Positions 26,783-35,750 of a stretch of 64,000 bases of DNA are shown one piece after another (position 1 is the first letter of the stretch; every line of letters starts with the position of its first letter). Location: positions 1-64,000 of the forward strand of contig JAAFIQ010000009.1 of the NCBI GenBank assembly GCA_013298715.1, read 5' to 3'. The notes below the pieces were generated by a model that saw nothing but the letters and a program-made list of their open reading frames with translations, was not told where the DNA came from and searched no databases. The translations under genes and the position numbers were made by a program. The stretch comes from Bacteroidota bacterium. GTDB taxonomy: Bacteria; Bacteroidota; Bacteroidia; B-17B0; Aurantibacillaceae.

Positions 26783-29700
26783 ATGAAACTAAATCTTATC
26801 GCACTTGCTCTTACCCTTGCTTTAACAACTCTAAAAGCGCAAACTACTCAAACCTTTAATTTTACTGGTGGTATGCAAACCTTCACTGTTCCTCCTTGCA
26901 TCACCTCAATTACGGTAGATGTTAGAGGTGCTCAAGGTGCTAATTCTCAGGATAAATTAATTACAAATGCCACTGGCGGTAGAGGAGGTAGGGTTACAGG
27001 TGTTTTAGCTGTAACTCCTGGTCAGGTTTATAATATTTTTGTTGGAGGAACAGGCAATATAACAGGCGCTGGCGGATTTAATGGTGGAGGAACAGGTGGC
27101 GTTTCGAGTGCTGGTAGTAGCTGTTTTGGTGGACCAGCAGCAGGCGGTGGTGGCGCTAGTGATATACGTTTTGGTGGTGTTGCTTTAGGAAATAGAATTG
27201 TGGTTGCCGGTGGTGGTGGTGGATCGGGAAGAGATTATTGTAATGGTACCTGCCAACCATGTGGATGCGGCGGGAACGGAGGTTCTGGCGGTTTATTAAC
27301 AGGTGTGGCAGGAAATGCAGCAAACAATTGTGGCTTTAGTTACCCAGGCACTAATGTAAACGGTGGACTAGGCGGAACACAAGTTGCTGGCGGAAATGGC
27401 GGTATTGGCGATGGCGGTGGTCCTTCTGGCCTTGCTGGAACTTTAGGAACTGGAGGCACAGGTGCAGGTGGAACTTATGATGTAGCGGGTGGCGGCGGTG
27501 GCGGTGGATACTACGGTGGTGGCGGTGGCGGTGGCGCTAGCAGTGGAAGTGGTGTTGGTGGCGGTGGCGGTGGTGGCGGTTCATCATTTCTTGGAACTCT
27601 GACTTCGGCGGTAACAACTCCTAGTGTTCAATTAGGAAATGGTGTAGTTACAATCTCATATTTAGCAACCGCATCAGTAGCTGTTGTTGCAACCAATACC
27701 CAAGTGTGCGCTGGAACATCTGTAACGCTAACAGCTAACGGAACCTTAACGTATACTTGGAACACAGGTTCTAATGCAAACAACATTGTAGTTACCCCTA
27801 CAACAAATACTACCTATACTGTTTCAGGCTCCAACGGTAGTACTTGTACTGCTAGTACGACTATTTTAATCGCTATTTCTGCCCCTCCTTTAGTTCCGGC
27901 CACTAATCCTTCTGTTTGTGCTGGATCAGCCATTAACCTAACTTCTAGTGGTGGTTCCACTTATAATTGGTCTGGTCCTTTAGGTTATTCTTCATCGGCT
28001 CAAAACCCTACAATTGTTAACGCTACAAACCCAATGTCTGGTGCTTATACAGTTACTGTAACAACAGCAGCTGGTTGCTCCAATACGGCAGTTTCTAATG
28101 TGACTGTTATTAATACACCAATTGCGAACTTAGTAAGCAATTCACCTGTTTGTATTGGTTCAACTTTAACTTTTACAGCAAGTGGGGGTGTAATTAATTT
28201 AACTGGACCTAATGGTTTTTCGAGTGCAGCAAGTAATCCATCAGTTATAAATGTAAGCGCATTAGCTAATGGAACATATAGTTTACTGGTTTCGGCAGGT
28301 ACTTGCACAGCCAGTACAACAACTCCTGTAGTTATTAATACATTACCAGTACCAACTTTATCAAGCAATAGTCCCGTTTGTGTAAATAAACCAATCGTAT
28401 TTTCAGGTGGCGGAGGTGTTTCCTATTCCTGGACGGGACCAAGCGGATTTACATCATCAGCTCAAAATCCAACAATAGTAAGTGCAAGTGCGGCAAATGG
28501 TGGTACATATAGCTTAACGGTAACCGGACCTAATGGATGCACTAGCTTTTCAACAACAGCAGTAAATGTAAATCCATTGCCAGTAATTGCGCCATTAACA
28601 AACCCAACAGTATGTTTAAACACAACAATTAATCTTGCTTCAAACGGAGGCACATCGTATTCTTGGAATGGTCCTCTAGGATTTACTTCACCCCTACAAA
28701 ATCCAAGTTTAACAAATGCAAGTATTCCTATGAGCGGTGCTTATACTGTAGTTGTAACAAGCGCACTTGGCTGTTCAAATTCTGCTGTTGCTAACGTTAC
28801 AGTGCTAAATACACCTACAGCTAATTTGCTCAGTAACTCACCGGTGTGTATTGGTTCTGTTTTATCTTTTACCGCAAGTGGGGGTACAATAAATTTAACT
28901 GGACCTAACGGTTTTGCCAGTGCGGTCAGTAATCCATCAATTTTAAATGTAAGTGCTTTAGCTAATGGTACATACACTTTATTAGTTTCTGCTGGTACAT
29001 GCACTGCAAATATTACTGCTGCTGTGGTTATTAACCCTTCGCCAGTACCAACATTATCTAGTAATAGCCCTGTGTGTATTAACAAACCTATTAATTTTAG
29101 CGGGAACGGTGGCGTTTCTTATTCTTGGTCAGGTCCAAATGGGTTTACATCGGCCTCACAAAATCCAACAATTGTAAGTGCAAGTGCCGCAAATGCAGGA
29201 ACGTATAGCCTAACAATAACAGGTGCGAATGGATGCACTGGATTTTCTACAACAGCGGTTGCAATTAATCCTTTACCTGTAATTGCACCATTAACTAACC
29301 CAACAGTGTGTTTAAATACAACAATTAACCTTAATGCCAACGGTGGTAATGCTTATGCTTGGAGCGGACCATTGGGCTTTACCTCGCTTTTACAAAATCC
29401 AAATTTAACCAATGCGAGTTTGGCAATGAGTGGAGCATATAGCGTAATTGTTACAAGTGCTGCGGGTTGTACTAATTCAGCAATTTCAAATGTAACTGTT
29501 TTATCCTTGCCAACACCAGCCATAACAAGCAACACGCCTTGTATAGGTAGTTCATTAAACTTAGGTGCTAGCGGTGGTGCAACATATACTTGGCTAGGGC
29601 CAAATGGATTTACAAGTAACCTCCAAAATCCAATTATAGCAAACGTTATAGCCTTGGCAAGTGGAAACTATAGTTTAATTGCTTCGGTAGGAACTTGTTC

Positions 29701-31213
29701 TGCATTAACGAGCAGTGTTGTTGCCATAAATGCGTTACCTGTTGTAACCGCGGCTAACAGTGGTCCCGCATGTGCTACCACTAGTGTTCAATTAACAGGA
29801 GGCGGAGCAACCACCTACCAATGGATTGGGCCAAATGGATTTACAAGTACCTCTCAAAACCCAATCATTAATTCAACTTCAATTGGTAATTCTGGTACTT
29901 ATACCGTAGTTGCTACAAACGCAAATAACTGTACCTCAACCAATACAACTGCACTAGTAATAAACGCCAATCCTACGCCAAATGCCACTGGAGCAAGTGT
30001 TTGTTTTGGTTACTCTGCCACTTTATCAGCTAGTGGTGGTAATAGTTATGTTTGGAGTGGGCCTAATGGTTTTACATCAACTAGCGCCAATGCAACTATT
30101 CCATCAGTAGATGCTGCTGCTAGCGGAATGTATACGGTTGTAGTTACAAATAACGGTATTTGCTCAGCCAGTACCTCTGTCTTAGTTTCTGCAAATCCAA
30201 TTCCGAGCCCTACTATTAATGGGATTGCAAAGGCTTGCCTATTTGGTACTGTGGCTTTACAAGGTAGCGGCGGACTAACCTACAGTTGGACCGGACCAGG
30301 AGGCTTTGCTGCAAATACACAGAACGTTACAATTCCATTACCGAGTTTGTCGTCTGGCGGAAATTATACCTTAACTGCTGTTAATAACGGTGGGTGCGTT
30401 AGTTCAATCAGTATACCTGTAATTGTAAACCCTTTGCCAGAAGCAATTTTAAGTAGTGATGGAAAAAATAGCTGTGCACCGTTTTGTGCAAACTTTAATT
30501 TACAAACACAATCTGGGTCTTCTGCAATTGTAAATGCGCTGTGGCAAGTTGAAGGGCAGACATTTAATACGCCACAATTTAACTATTGTTTTAATAACCC
30601 AGGAAATATTTCTGTAAAAGCAATCTTTACAGACGGCAACGGTTGCTCAAACACCAACACTTTTGCAATAACGGCATATGGTGCGCCAATTGCCAATTTT
30701 GAAAGTTACCCAACAAAACCTGTTGAAGGAATTGATGAAGTAAACTTTATGAATCTTTCTTCTGGCGATTCTGTAAAAACATGGAATTGGTACTTCGTTA
30801 ATAATAACGGTGCTACTAGTGAGCTCAAAAATCCAGCATTAATATTTGAAAAAGCTGGCGTATATCCAGTAGCAATGGTAGTTGCAAACAAATGGGGCTG
30901 CACAGATACTATAACAAAATCTGTTCGTATTTATGAAGAGTTTGCACTTTATATACCAAACTCGTTCACACCAAATGGTGATGGTTTGAATGAGGAGTTT
31001 TTACCAAAAGGCAAAGCAGTTGAAAAATACAATATGAAAATTTTTAATAGATGGGGTCAGTTAGTATTTGAAACCAGTGAATTTGAAAAAGGTTGGGATG
31101 GGAAACTAAAAGGAGTTGATTGCGAGAGCGATGTGTATGTTTGGAAAATTACTGCCGAAAATGAGATTACGAAATACAAAGAGTACTCGGGGCAAGTGAA
31201 TTTGATAAGGTAG
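26783..31213 (+). CDS. Giant Gly-rich/Ig-like repeat protein with T9SS type B C-terminus
   Basis: Read from ATG 26783 it has 1476 residues. The longer frame from 26675 adds 36 residues before a clear signal peptide (MKLNLIALALTLAL, TTLKAQ) and is rejected. After the signal peptide comes a Gly-rich domain with long Gly runs (about 45-305). Then there are about 13 Ig-like modules of about 77 residues (GxTYxWSGPxGFTSxxQNP, SGxYxVxVTxxxGC). A PKD domain follows near 1330-1390. The type B sorting domain ends the protein (LYIPNSFTPNGDGLNEEF, IFNRWGQLVF). Three Ig modules form a 696-bp unit repeated in tandem. It is a surface adhesin candidate. Confidence 0.88.
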   Translation: MKLNLIALALTLALTTLKAQTTQTFNFTGGMQTFTVPPCITSITVDVRGAQGANSQDKLITNATGGRGGRVTGVLAVTPGQVYNIFVGGTGNITGAGGFNGGGTGGVSSAGSSCFGGPAAGGGGASDIRFGGVALGNRIVVAGGGGGSGRDYCNGTCQPCGCGGNGGSGGLLTGVAGNAANNCGFSYPGTNVNGGLGGTQVAGGNGGIGDGGGPSGLAGTLGTGGTGAGGTYDVAGGGGGGGYYGGGGGGGASSGSGVGGGGGGGGSSFLGTLTSAVTTPSVQLGNGVVTISYLATASVAVVATNTQVCAGTSVTLTANGTLTYTWNTGSNANNIVVTPTTNTTYTVSGSNGSTCTASTTILIAISAPPLVPATNPSVCAGSAINLTSSGGSTYNWSGPLGYSSSAQNPTIVNATNPMSGAYTVTVTTAAGCSNTAVSNVTVINTPIANLVSNSPVCIGSTLTFTASGGVINLTGPNGFSSAASNPSVINVSALANGTYSLLVSAGTCTASTTTPVVINTLPVPTLSSNSPVCVNKPIVFSGGGGVSYSWTGPSGFTSSAQNPTIVSASAANGGTYSLTVTGPNGCTSFSTTAVNVNPLPVIAPLTNPTVCLNTTINLASNGGTSYSWNGPLGFTSPLQNPSLTNASIPMSGAYTVVVTSALGCSNSAVANVTVLNTPTANLLSNSPVCIGSVLSFTASGGTINLTGPNGFASAVSNPSILNVSALANGTYTLLVSAGTCTANITAAVVINPSPVPTLSSNSPVCINKPINFSGNGGVSYSWSGPNGFTSASQNPTIVSASAANAGTYSLTITGANGCTGFSTTAVAINPLPVIAPLTNPTVCLNTTINLNANGGNAYAWSGPLGFTSLLQNPNLTNASLAMSGAYSVIVTSAAGCTNSAISNVTVLSLPTPAITSNTPCIGSSLNLGASGGATYTWLGPNGFTSNLQNPIIANVIALASGNYSLIASVGTCSALTSSVVAINALPVVTAANSGPACATTSVQLTGGGATTYQWIGPNGFTSTSQNPIINSTSIGNSGTYTVVATNANNCTSTNTTALVINANPTPNATGASVCFGYSATLSASGGNSYVWSGPNGFTSTSANATIPSVDAAASGMYTVVVTNNGICSASTSVLVSANPIPSPTINGIAKACLFGTVALQGSGGLTYSWTGPGGFAANTQNVTIPLPSLSSGGNYTLTAVNNGGCVSSISIPVIVNPLPEAILSSDGKNSCAPFCANFNLQTQSGSSAIVNALWQVEGQTFNTPQFNYCFNNPGNISVKAIFTDGNGCSNTNTFAITAYGAPIANFESYPTKPVEGIDEVNFMNLSSGDSVKTWNWYFVNNNGATSELKNPALIFEKAGVYPVAMVVANKWGCTDTITKSVRIYEEFALYIPNSFTPNGDGLNEEFLPKGKAVEKYNMKIFNRWGQLVFETSEFEKGWDGKLKGVDCESDVYVWKITAENEITKYKEYSGQVNLIR
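27905..29296 (+). repeat. Two tandem 696-bp in-frame repeats
   Basis: The phrase encoding NPxVC...INL starts at 27905, 28601 and 29297, exactly 696 bp (232 codons) apart each time. Each unit holds three Ig-like modules. A third, partial and more diverged unit begins at 29297. Protein similarity is higher between corresponding modules of different units than between neighbours, so the three-module block was duplicated as a whole. Confidence 0.85.
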
Positions 31214-31301
31214 AGCGTTCTTTAATATAGATTGTGTTTCAACTTCAAGATTAAATTTTCAATTTCGTGAAAAAATTTCTAAATTTATTGTAAAATATAA
31301 A

Positions 31302-32236
31302 ATGAAAAAATCCTCCTTTATACTTGTATTAATTTTACTATTTACAACTCTTCATTCTCAAAATTATTTTCCATTCCCAACAGATAGCGCTGAATGGGGC
31401 ATAGACTTTACATGTCAGGTTTCTTTTTGTCCTTCTAGTAACTTGGTATCCCCATTTAAAATTATTCAAAAAGGTGATACAACTATGAACGGAAAATTTA
31501 TCATAAACTCTACAATAAACTAAATAATCAATTACATAGTTTTTACAGAGAGTTCAATAAAAAAATCTACTAGAAATATCCTTTAGGATCAGTTTTTTCT
31601 GGCGATAGAGCAGAGTTTGTTTTGTACGATTTTAACATAAATATTGGTGATACCTTTGTTGTGAAAGTTCCAGCTAATTGGATAGGTCAATTTGGTACTA
31701 TTTCAAGTCAACCAAAAATCATTTTAACGAGCACAACAACTATAAATGTAAATTCTTCAAACCATAAAATGTATAATTTTTCTCATAATGGAACATTATG
31801 TAATGGCATAGTAAAATGGATTGAAGGAGTTGGAAGCACAAGTGGTTTATTGTACAATTTAAATGCGAGACCTTGGTCAGTTTGCATTTCTTATCCCGCA
31901 CCTTATAATATTTTTTTAACATGTTTTTCAAGAAATTATTATACCTACCCTTATGCAGGAAACGGCTGTGTTACTGGAATTAGAAGTAATGAACAAACTC
32001 CTAATTCTGATATAAAAGTATTTCCTAATCCCACTATTGGTTCATTTACAATTCAAATCTATAATTTTAACGAGCCTATAAAAAATATATTTCTATCAAA
32101 TACCTTAGGGCAAAATGTTTTATCACTAGAGAATCCCTCAAACGAAATCAGTATATCTAGTATAGGGACAGGGGTTTATTTTATCACTATTATTGGGGCT
32201 AACAGTACAATTATCAAAAAGTTAATAGTTGAATAG
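31302..32236 (+). pseudogene. Decayed T9SS type A secreted protein gene
   Basis: The first part (31302-31523) starts with a signal peptide (residues 1-19) and reads GKFIINSTIN then stop. The second part (31622-32236) lies in another frame and ends in a type A sorting domain (IKVFPNPTIGSFTI). Between them the second frame reads on smoothly: HKLYNKLNNQLHSFYREFN, then a TAG at 31571-31573, then KYPLGSVFSGDRAEFVLYDF. So one base is missing near 31495-31501, in a T run, and one nonsense codon follows. The reading is direct. Sequencing error could explain the frameshift, but hardly both lesions. Confidence 0.8.
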
Positions 32237-32260
32237 TAGTATCTGAAAAAATTCGCTCTT

Positions 32261-32692
32261 ATGAAGTTGCAATCATTTTACCTTTTTTACCTGTTAGCAG
32301 TTTTACTATTGGTATTTGGAATCTTAACCAAAGACGTTGTTATATTTGCTTCATCGCATAATATGACGATTATAAGAGGGATGTGGCCATTCTTTATTCC
32401 TTTAGCAATTGTTTCACTTCTAACTGCACTTATCTATCATTTTAAATTTTACTCAAGCCGCATTTTAAACAGATCGTTAGTAATTACTCATTTCTTTCTT
32501 GTAGTTTTCGGAATTCTTTTCTCATTAAATATTTATCGATTGATAATTGTAATAACAAATGCAAGTGCGCCAGATACTGGTGCTCTTGGTGGAAACAGTT
32601 TTATCTATATTTTTCTTGGGCCACTTTTATTAATAGCTTCTTTAATTGTTTTTATTGTGTCGCTTATAAATGCAAAGCGGAAACATACGTAA
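32261..32692 (+). CDS. Small four-helix membrane protein, unknown
   Basis: The protein has 143 residues with four hydrophobic segments (about 5-25, 40-62, 72-96, 112-136) and a Lys/Arg-rich C-terminus (NAKRKHT). I do not recognise the family. It begins 24 bp after the decayed T9SS gene, in the same direction, and has no other close neighbour. Between its end and the helicase gene (32693-32882) there is only an imperfect inverted repeat, GTAGCG/CGCTAC (about 42 bp span), without a T run. Confidence 0.6.
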   Translation: MKLQSFYLFYLLAVLLLVFGILTKDVVIFASSHNMTIIRGMWPFFIPLAIVSLLTALIYHFKFYSSRILNRSLVITHFFLVVFGILFSLNIYRLIIVITNASAPDTGALGGNSFIYIFLGPLLLIASLIVFIVSLINAKRKHT

Positions 32693-32882
32693 AAATTAAC
32701 GTAGCGTTCACTCATACTTTTGCCACCTTTCGGCTTCGCTACAATATCAAAAAGGAGTTTATAATCTCTAGGATAATTGAAAGTTTTACTCAGATTTTTA
32801 TACTACCTCTATAGAAATTTGGTATTAAAATTTTTACATAGTCCCTGATAAACTTCTATATCCCAAGCCGGATTTTTTATCC

Positions 32883-34820
32883 TTACTCAACAAATTCCCA
32901 AGCACTCCTGTAATACTTATTTTTCTCACAGTAATCAATAAAAGCTTTGTAAAATGGGTGATTTCCAACAGTAGCGCTATCGCCAATAACCACTAACTTT
33001 TTTTTAGCACGGGTAATTGCAACATTCATTCTTCTTATATCATTTAAAAAACCAATAATTTGTTGCTCATTACTGCGCACTAAAGAGATATAGATTACAT
33101 CACACTCCTCTCCTTGAAAACCATCTATTGTTTTTATTCGTAATTCAGAAATAGTTTCTAAATCAATTTCATAATGAGTATAGTTTTCCTTTAACCATCC
33201 TACTTGCTCTTTGTATGGCGAAATAATTCCAATTTCAATTTTAACTGTTATAGCGTGTTGTTTGTACCAAGCTAATAATTGCTTTAAATGATTAAATAAA
33301 ATATTACCCTCTCCTCTGTTATAACTACTCAATGTTTCTGGATTCTGCTCTTCATCAAAACTACAACCAGCAGTATCAATAAACTCAATTGGTAAATTAT
33401 AAAAACCATCCTCTTCATCATTCACTAAAACACTGTTCGCAACACTTTTATCTGCCTCTAATTGATGGTTGTAAAAATAAACATTACTAAAATGCATAAT
33501 TGGCACATTCATCCTATATTGTTTGTTCAATAAACTTACTGCTTCATTTCGTTCAATACATCTATCCAACATGGTAACTTGCAGACCATCTTTTTGTGCA
33601 ATTAAACTTTTTACCACAGGTGGTAATTGGTGATTGTCTCCAGCTAAAATTAATCGGTTACATTTTAGTAAAGGTATCCACACCATTGGTTCTAGCGCTT
33701 GCGAAGCTTCATCAAAAAACAAGGTGTTAAATTTTTTCTTATTCAATTGCCTATTGCTTGATGTTACAGGCGTACAACAAATAACGTGCGCCGTAGAAAA
33801 TAAATCATCTAAAATATAATCTTCAATAACTCGTGCTTCCTTCAAACAATTTCTGGCCTCGGAGTAAAATGCGGCACGTTGTTGGGCATCTTGTTTCCCA
33901 AATACGCGCTTGTATTTACTTGCCATTTTAAAATACTCCTCGGCAGTTTTGCGAAGGTTTTTAATTTCATAGTAATTTTTATGATTCAACAGTTTTCCGT
34001 CAACACTTGTATTCATCAACTCCTCTGAAATGCGAGCTGGATGTCCTAAACGTAAAACATTTAATCCTAATTCATTTAACTTTTCGCTTAACAAGTCTAC
34101 AGCAGTATTTGTTGGCGCACAAACCAATACTTGATTTTCGGTTTGCACACATTTTAAAATGGCATGAACTAACGTTGTAGTCTTGCCTGTTCCAGGTGGA
34201 CCATGAATAACAGCAACATCTTTAGCGCTTAAAGCTTTTCTAATAGCTTTGTTTTGCGACAAATTTAAATTAGGAAATAAAACTGAATCTTCCTCTTTTT
34301 CAAACGCAAATGATTCAGCTCCTTCCAATTTTTCTCTTAATTCTTTTATTCTGCCACTTGTGGATGTAATAACAGTATCTAACGCTTTTTGCATTTCGTT
34401 GTAACTATTATCATCAAATTGAATATTTAAACCTAATTTTCCTTCGTAACACCAATCTGGTAGCTCATCCGTATGTGCAATAATTTTTAGTTTGTTTTTT
34501 TGTGAAGCTTTTATCGTGCCCTGTAATTCAAACACTTCGTTATTAGCCTGATTAGAGAAAATAGTAACATTCTTTCCACTGCTAAACTGGTGTGCGAAAT
34601 CTAAGTGCGTTGTGCGTTCCACTTCGAGTTGTATTAAATCTGCGTAACCTAATTCTTCGCTATTAATTTTTATTGGAAACCATGTAACGCCCTTTTGGCG
34701 GCGCTTTTCAATACTTGCTTTTAAAAATTCTTCTTTGTATTGCAAATAATCTTCTTCACGTTCAACCAATAAAAGTTGTTTTAAATTTTTTAAACGTTGT
34801 AATGAAATAGAATCACTCAT
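32883..34820 (-). CDS. UPF1/IGHMBP2-like superfamily 1 helicase
   Basis: The protein has 645 residues. The N-terminal third resembles the beta-barrel region of SMUBP2/UPF1-type helicases. Walker A is VIHGPPGTGKTTTLVHAI. Walker B is LFFDEASQALEP. Motif III is LAGDNHQLPPVV. Motif V/VI regions follow (TIDGFQGEECDVIYISLVRS and RRMNVAITRAKKKLVVIGD). It would unwind or translocate on nucleic acid in the cytoplasm, probably RNA or DNA in repair or RNA metabolism. It lies 14 bp after the sterol desaturase family gene and may be the last gene of the kinase-hydroxylase-helicase transcript. Confidence 0.93.
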   Translation of the reverse strand: MSDSISLQRLKNLKQLLLVEREEDYLQYKEEFLKASIEKRRQKGVTWFPIKINSEELGYADLIQLEVERTTHLDFAHQFSSGKNVTIFSNQANNEVFELQGTIKASQKNKLKIIAHTDELPDWCYEGKLGLNIQFDDNSYNEMQKALDTVITSTSGRIKELREKLEGAESFAFEKEEDSVLFPNLNLSQNKAIRKALSAKDVAVIHGPPGTGKTTTLVHAILKCVQTENQVLVCAPTNTAVDLLSEKLNELGLNVLRLGHPARISEELMNTSVDGKLLNHKNYYEIKNLRKTAEEYFKMASKYKRVFGKQDAQQRAAFYSEARNCLKEARVIEDYILDDLFSTAHVICCTPVTSSNRQLNKKKFNTLFFDEASQALEPMVWIPLLKCNRLILAGDNHQLPPVVKSLIAQKDGLQVTMLDRCIERNEAVSLLNKQYRMNVPIMHFSNVYFYNHQLEADKSVANSVLVNDEEDGFYNLPIEFIDTAGCSFDEEQNPETLSSYNRGEGNILFNHLKQLLAWYKQHAITVKIEIGIISPYKEQVGWLKENYTHYEIDLETISELRIKTIDGFQGEECDVIYISLVRSNEQQIIGFLNDIRRMNVAITRAKKKLVVIGDSATVGNHPFYKAFIDYCEKNKYYRSAWEFVE

Positions 34821-34834
34821 TTTTTTTAGAGTGA

Positions 34835-35728
34835 TTAATTGGTTTGTTTTGCTTTGAGTTCTCGCCTTAACTGGCTACTTGTTTTTCTGCTACCATCGTG
34901 GCTCCACCCGGGAGGACCGAAAATATATAATAACTTTTCTTTAAAATTTCCTTTAGTAAACACGTCCTTTACAATTTGTTGCCACTCATGAAAAACCATT
35001 TTTAGAGGGTGATAAGTGTTAATGTTTGTTGTTAGTCCGTATTTAACGGGTTCCTTCTCATCTTCAGCTTCAAATGTTCCAAATAATTTATCCCAAATTA
35101 TTAATAACATTCCCATGTTTTTATCTAAGTACTTTACATTGCTTGCGTGGTGAACACGGTGGTGCGAAGGTGTAACAAATATATGTTCTAAGACTCCCAA
35201 TTTTTTTACGGTTTGTGTATGTACTAAAATTCCAACAATTTGAGTGGCACTGTACGCAAACATAATATCTAAAGCTGAAAAGCCTAAAATAGCAAGTGGA
35301 ATAAAATATATAAAACGGTAAAGTGGTTGAAATACGGATGAACGGAAGCCCACAGTAAAATTAAACTCTTCGCTATTATGATGGGTAACATGCACAGCCC
35401 AAAAAAATCTGCAATAATGATCTATGCGGTGCAACCAATAATACATAAAATCTTCTAGTAGAATTAAAAGTACCCAGTAAAGAATAATACTTGATGTAAA
35501 ATCGGTAACTTTAAATTGATAAAAATAATTTAATACAGTAAGCACAGTAACCCTTATTAATATATCTAAACCCATGTTTAAAGCGGTTAAGTATATATTA
35601 GATATAAGTCCTTTTGTAGTGTAAAGTTGCTTGTTTTTTAGGTGCGAATAAATTAATTCTCCGCCAATGATGAGGGCATAAATTGGTACGGAAATTAAAA
35701 GTAAAAGTGTTTCTCTAAAGTTCTCCAT
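34835..35728 (-). CDS. Sterol desaturase / fatty acid hydroxylase family membrane protein
   Basis: I read it from the ATG at 35728 (MENFRETLLLLISVPIYAL), giving 297 residues. The longer frame to 35824 would overlap the kinase gene and lacks a natural N-terminus. It has several membrane helices and the three His clusters of the di-iron hydroxylase family: HRIDH, HVTHH and HRVHHASN. A further conserved histidine follows (YHPLKMVFHEW). It likely hydroxylates a lipid in the membrane. It begins 22 bp after the NtrY-like kinase gene. No direct functional link is visible. Confidence 0.88.
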   Translation of the reverse strand: MENFRETLLLLISVPIYALIIGGELIYSHLKNKQLYTTKGLISNIYLTALNMGLDILIRVTVLTVLNYFYQFKVTDFTSSIILYWVLLILLEDFMYYWLHRIDHYCRFFWAVHVTHHNSEEFNFTVGFRSSVFQPLYRFIYFIPLAILGFSALDIMFAYSATQIVGILVHTQTVKKLGVLEHIFVTPSHHRVHHASNVKYLDKNMGMLLIIWDKLFGTFEAEDEKEPVKYGLTTNINTYHPLKMVFHEWQQIVKDVFTKGNFKEKLLYIFGPPGWSHDGSRKTSSQLRRELKAKQTN

Positions 35729-35750
35729 CGAAAGTAGCAAATTTAATAAT

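Noticed and set aside
27900-29540. Five long minus-strand frames inside the giant adhesin gene
   Set aside because: They are antisense shadows caused by the repetitive Gly/Ser/Asn codon pattern, and repeat with the same 696-bp period.
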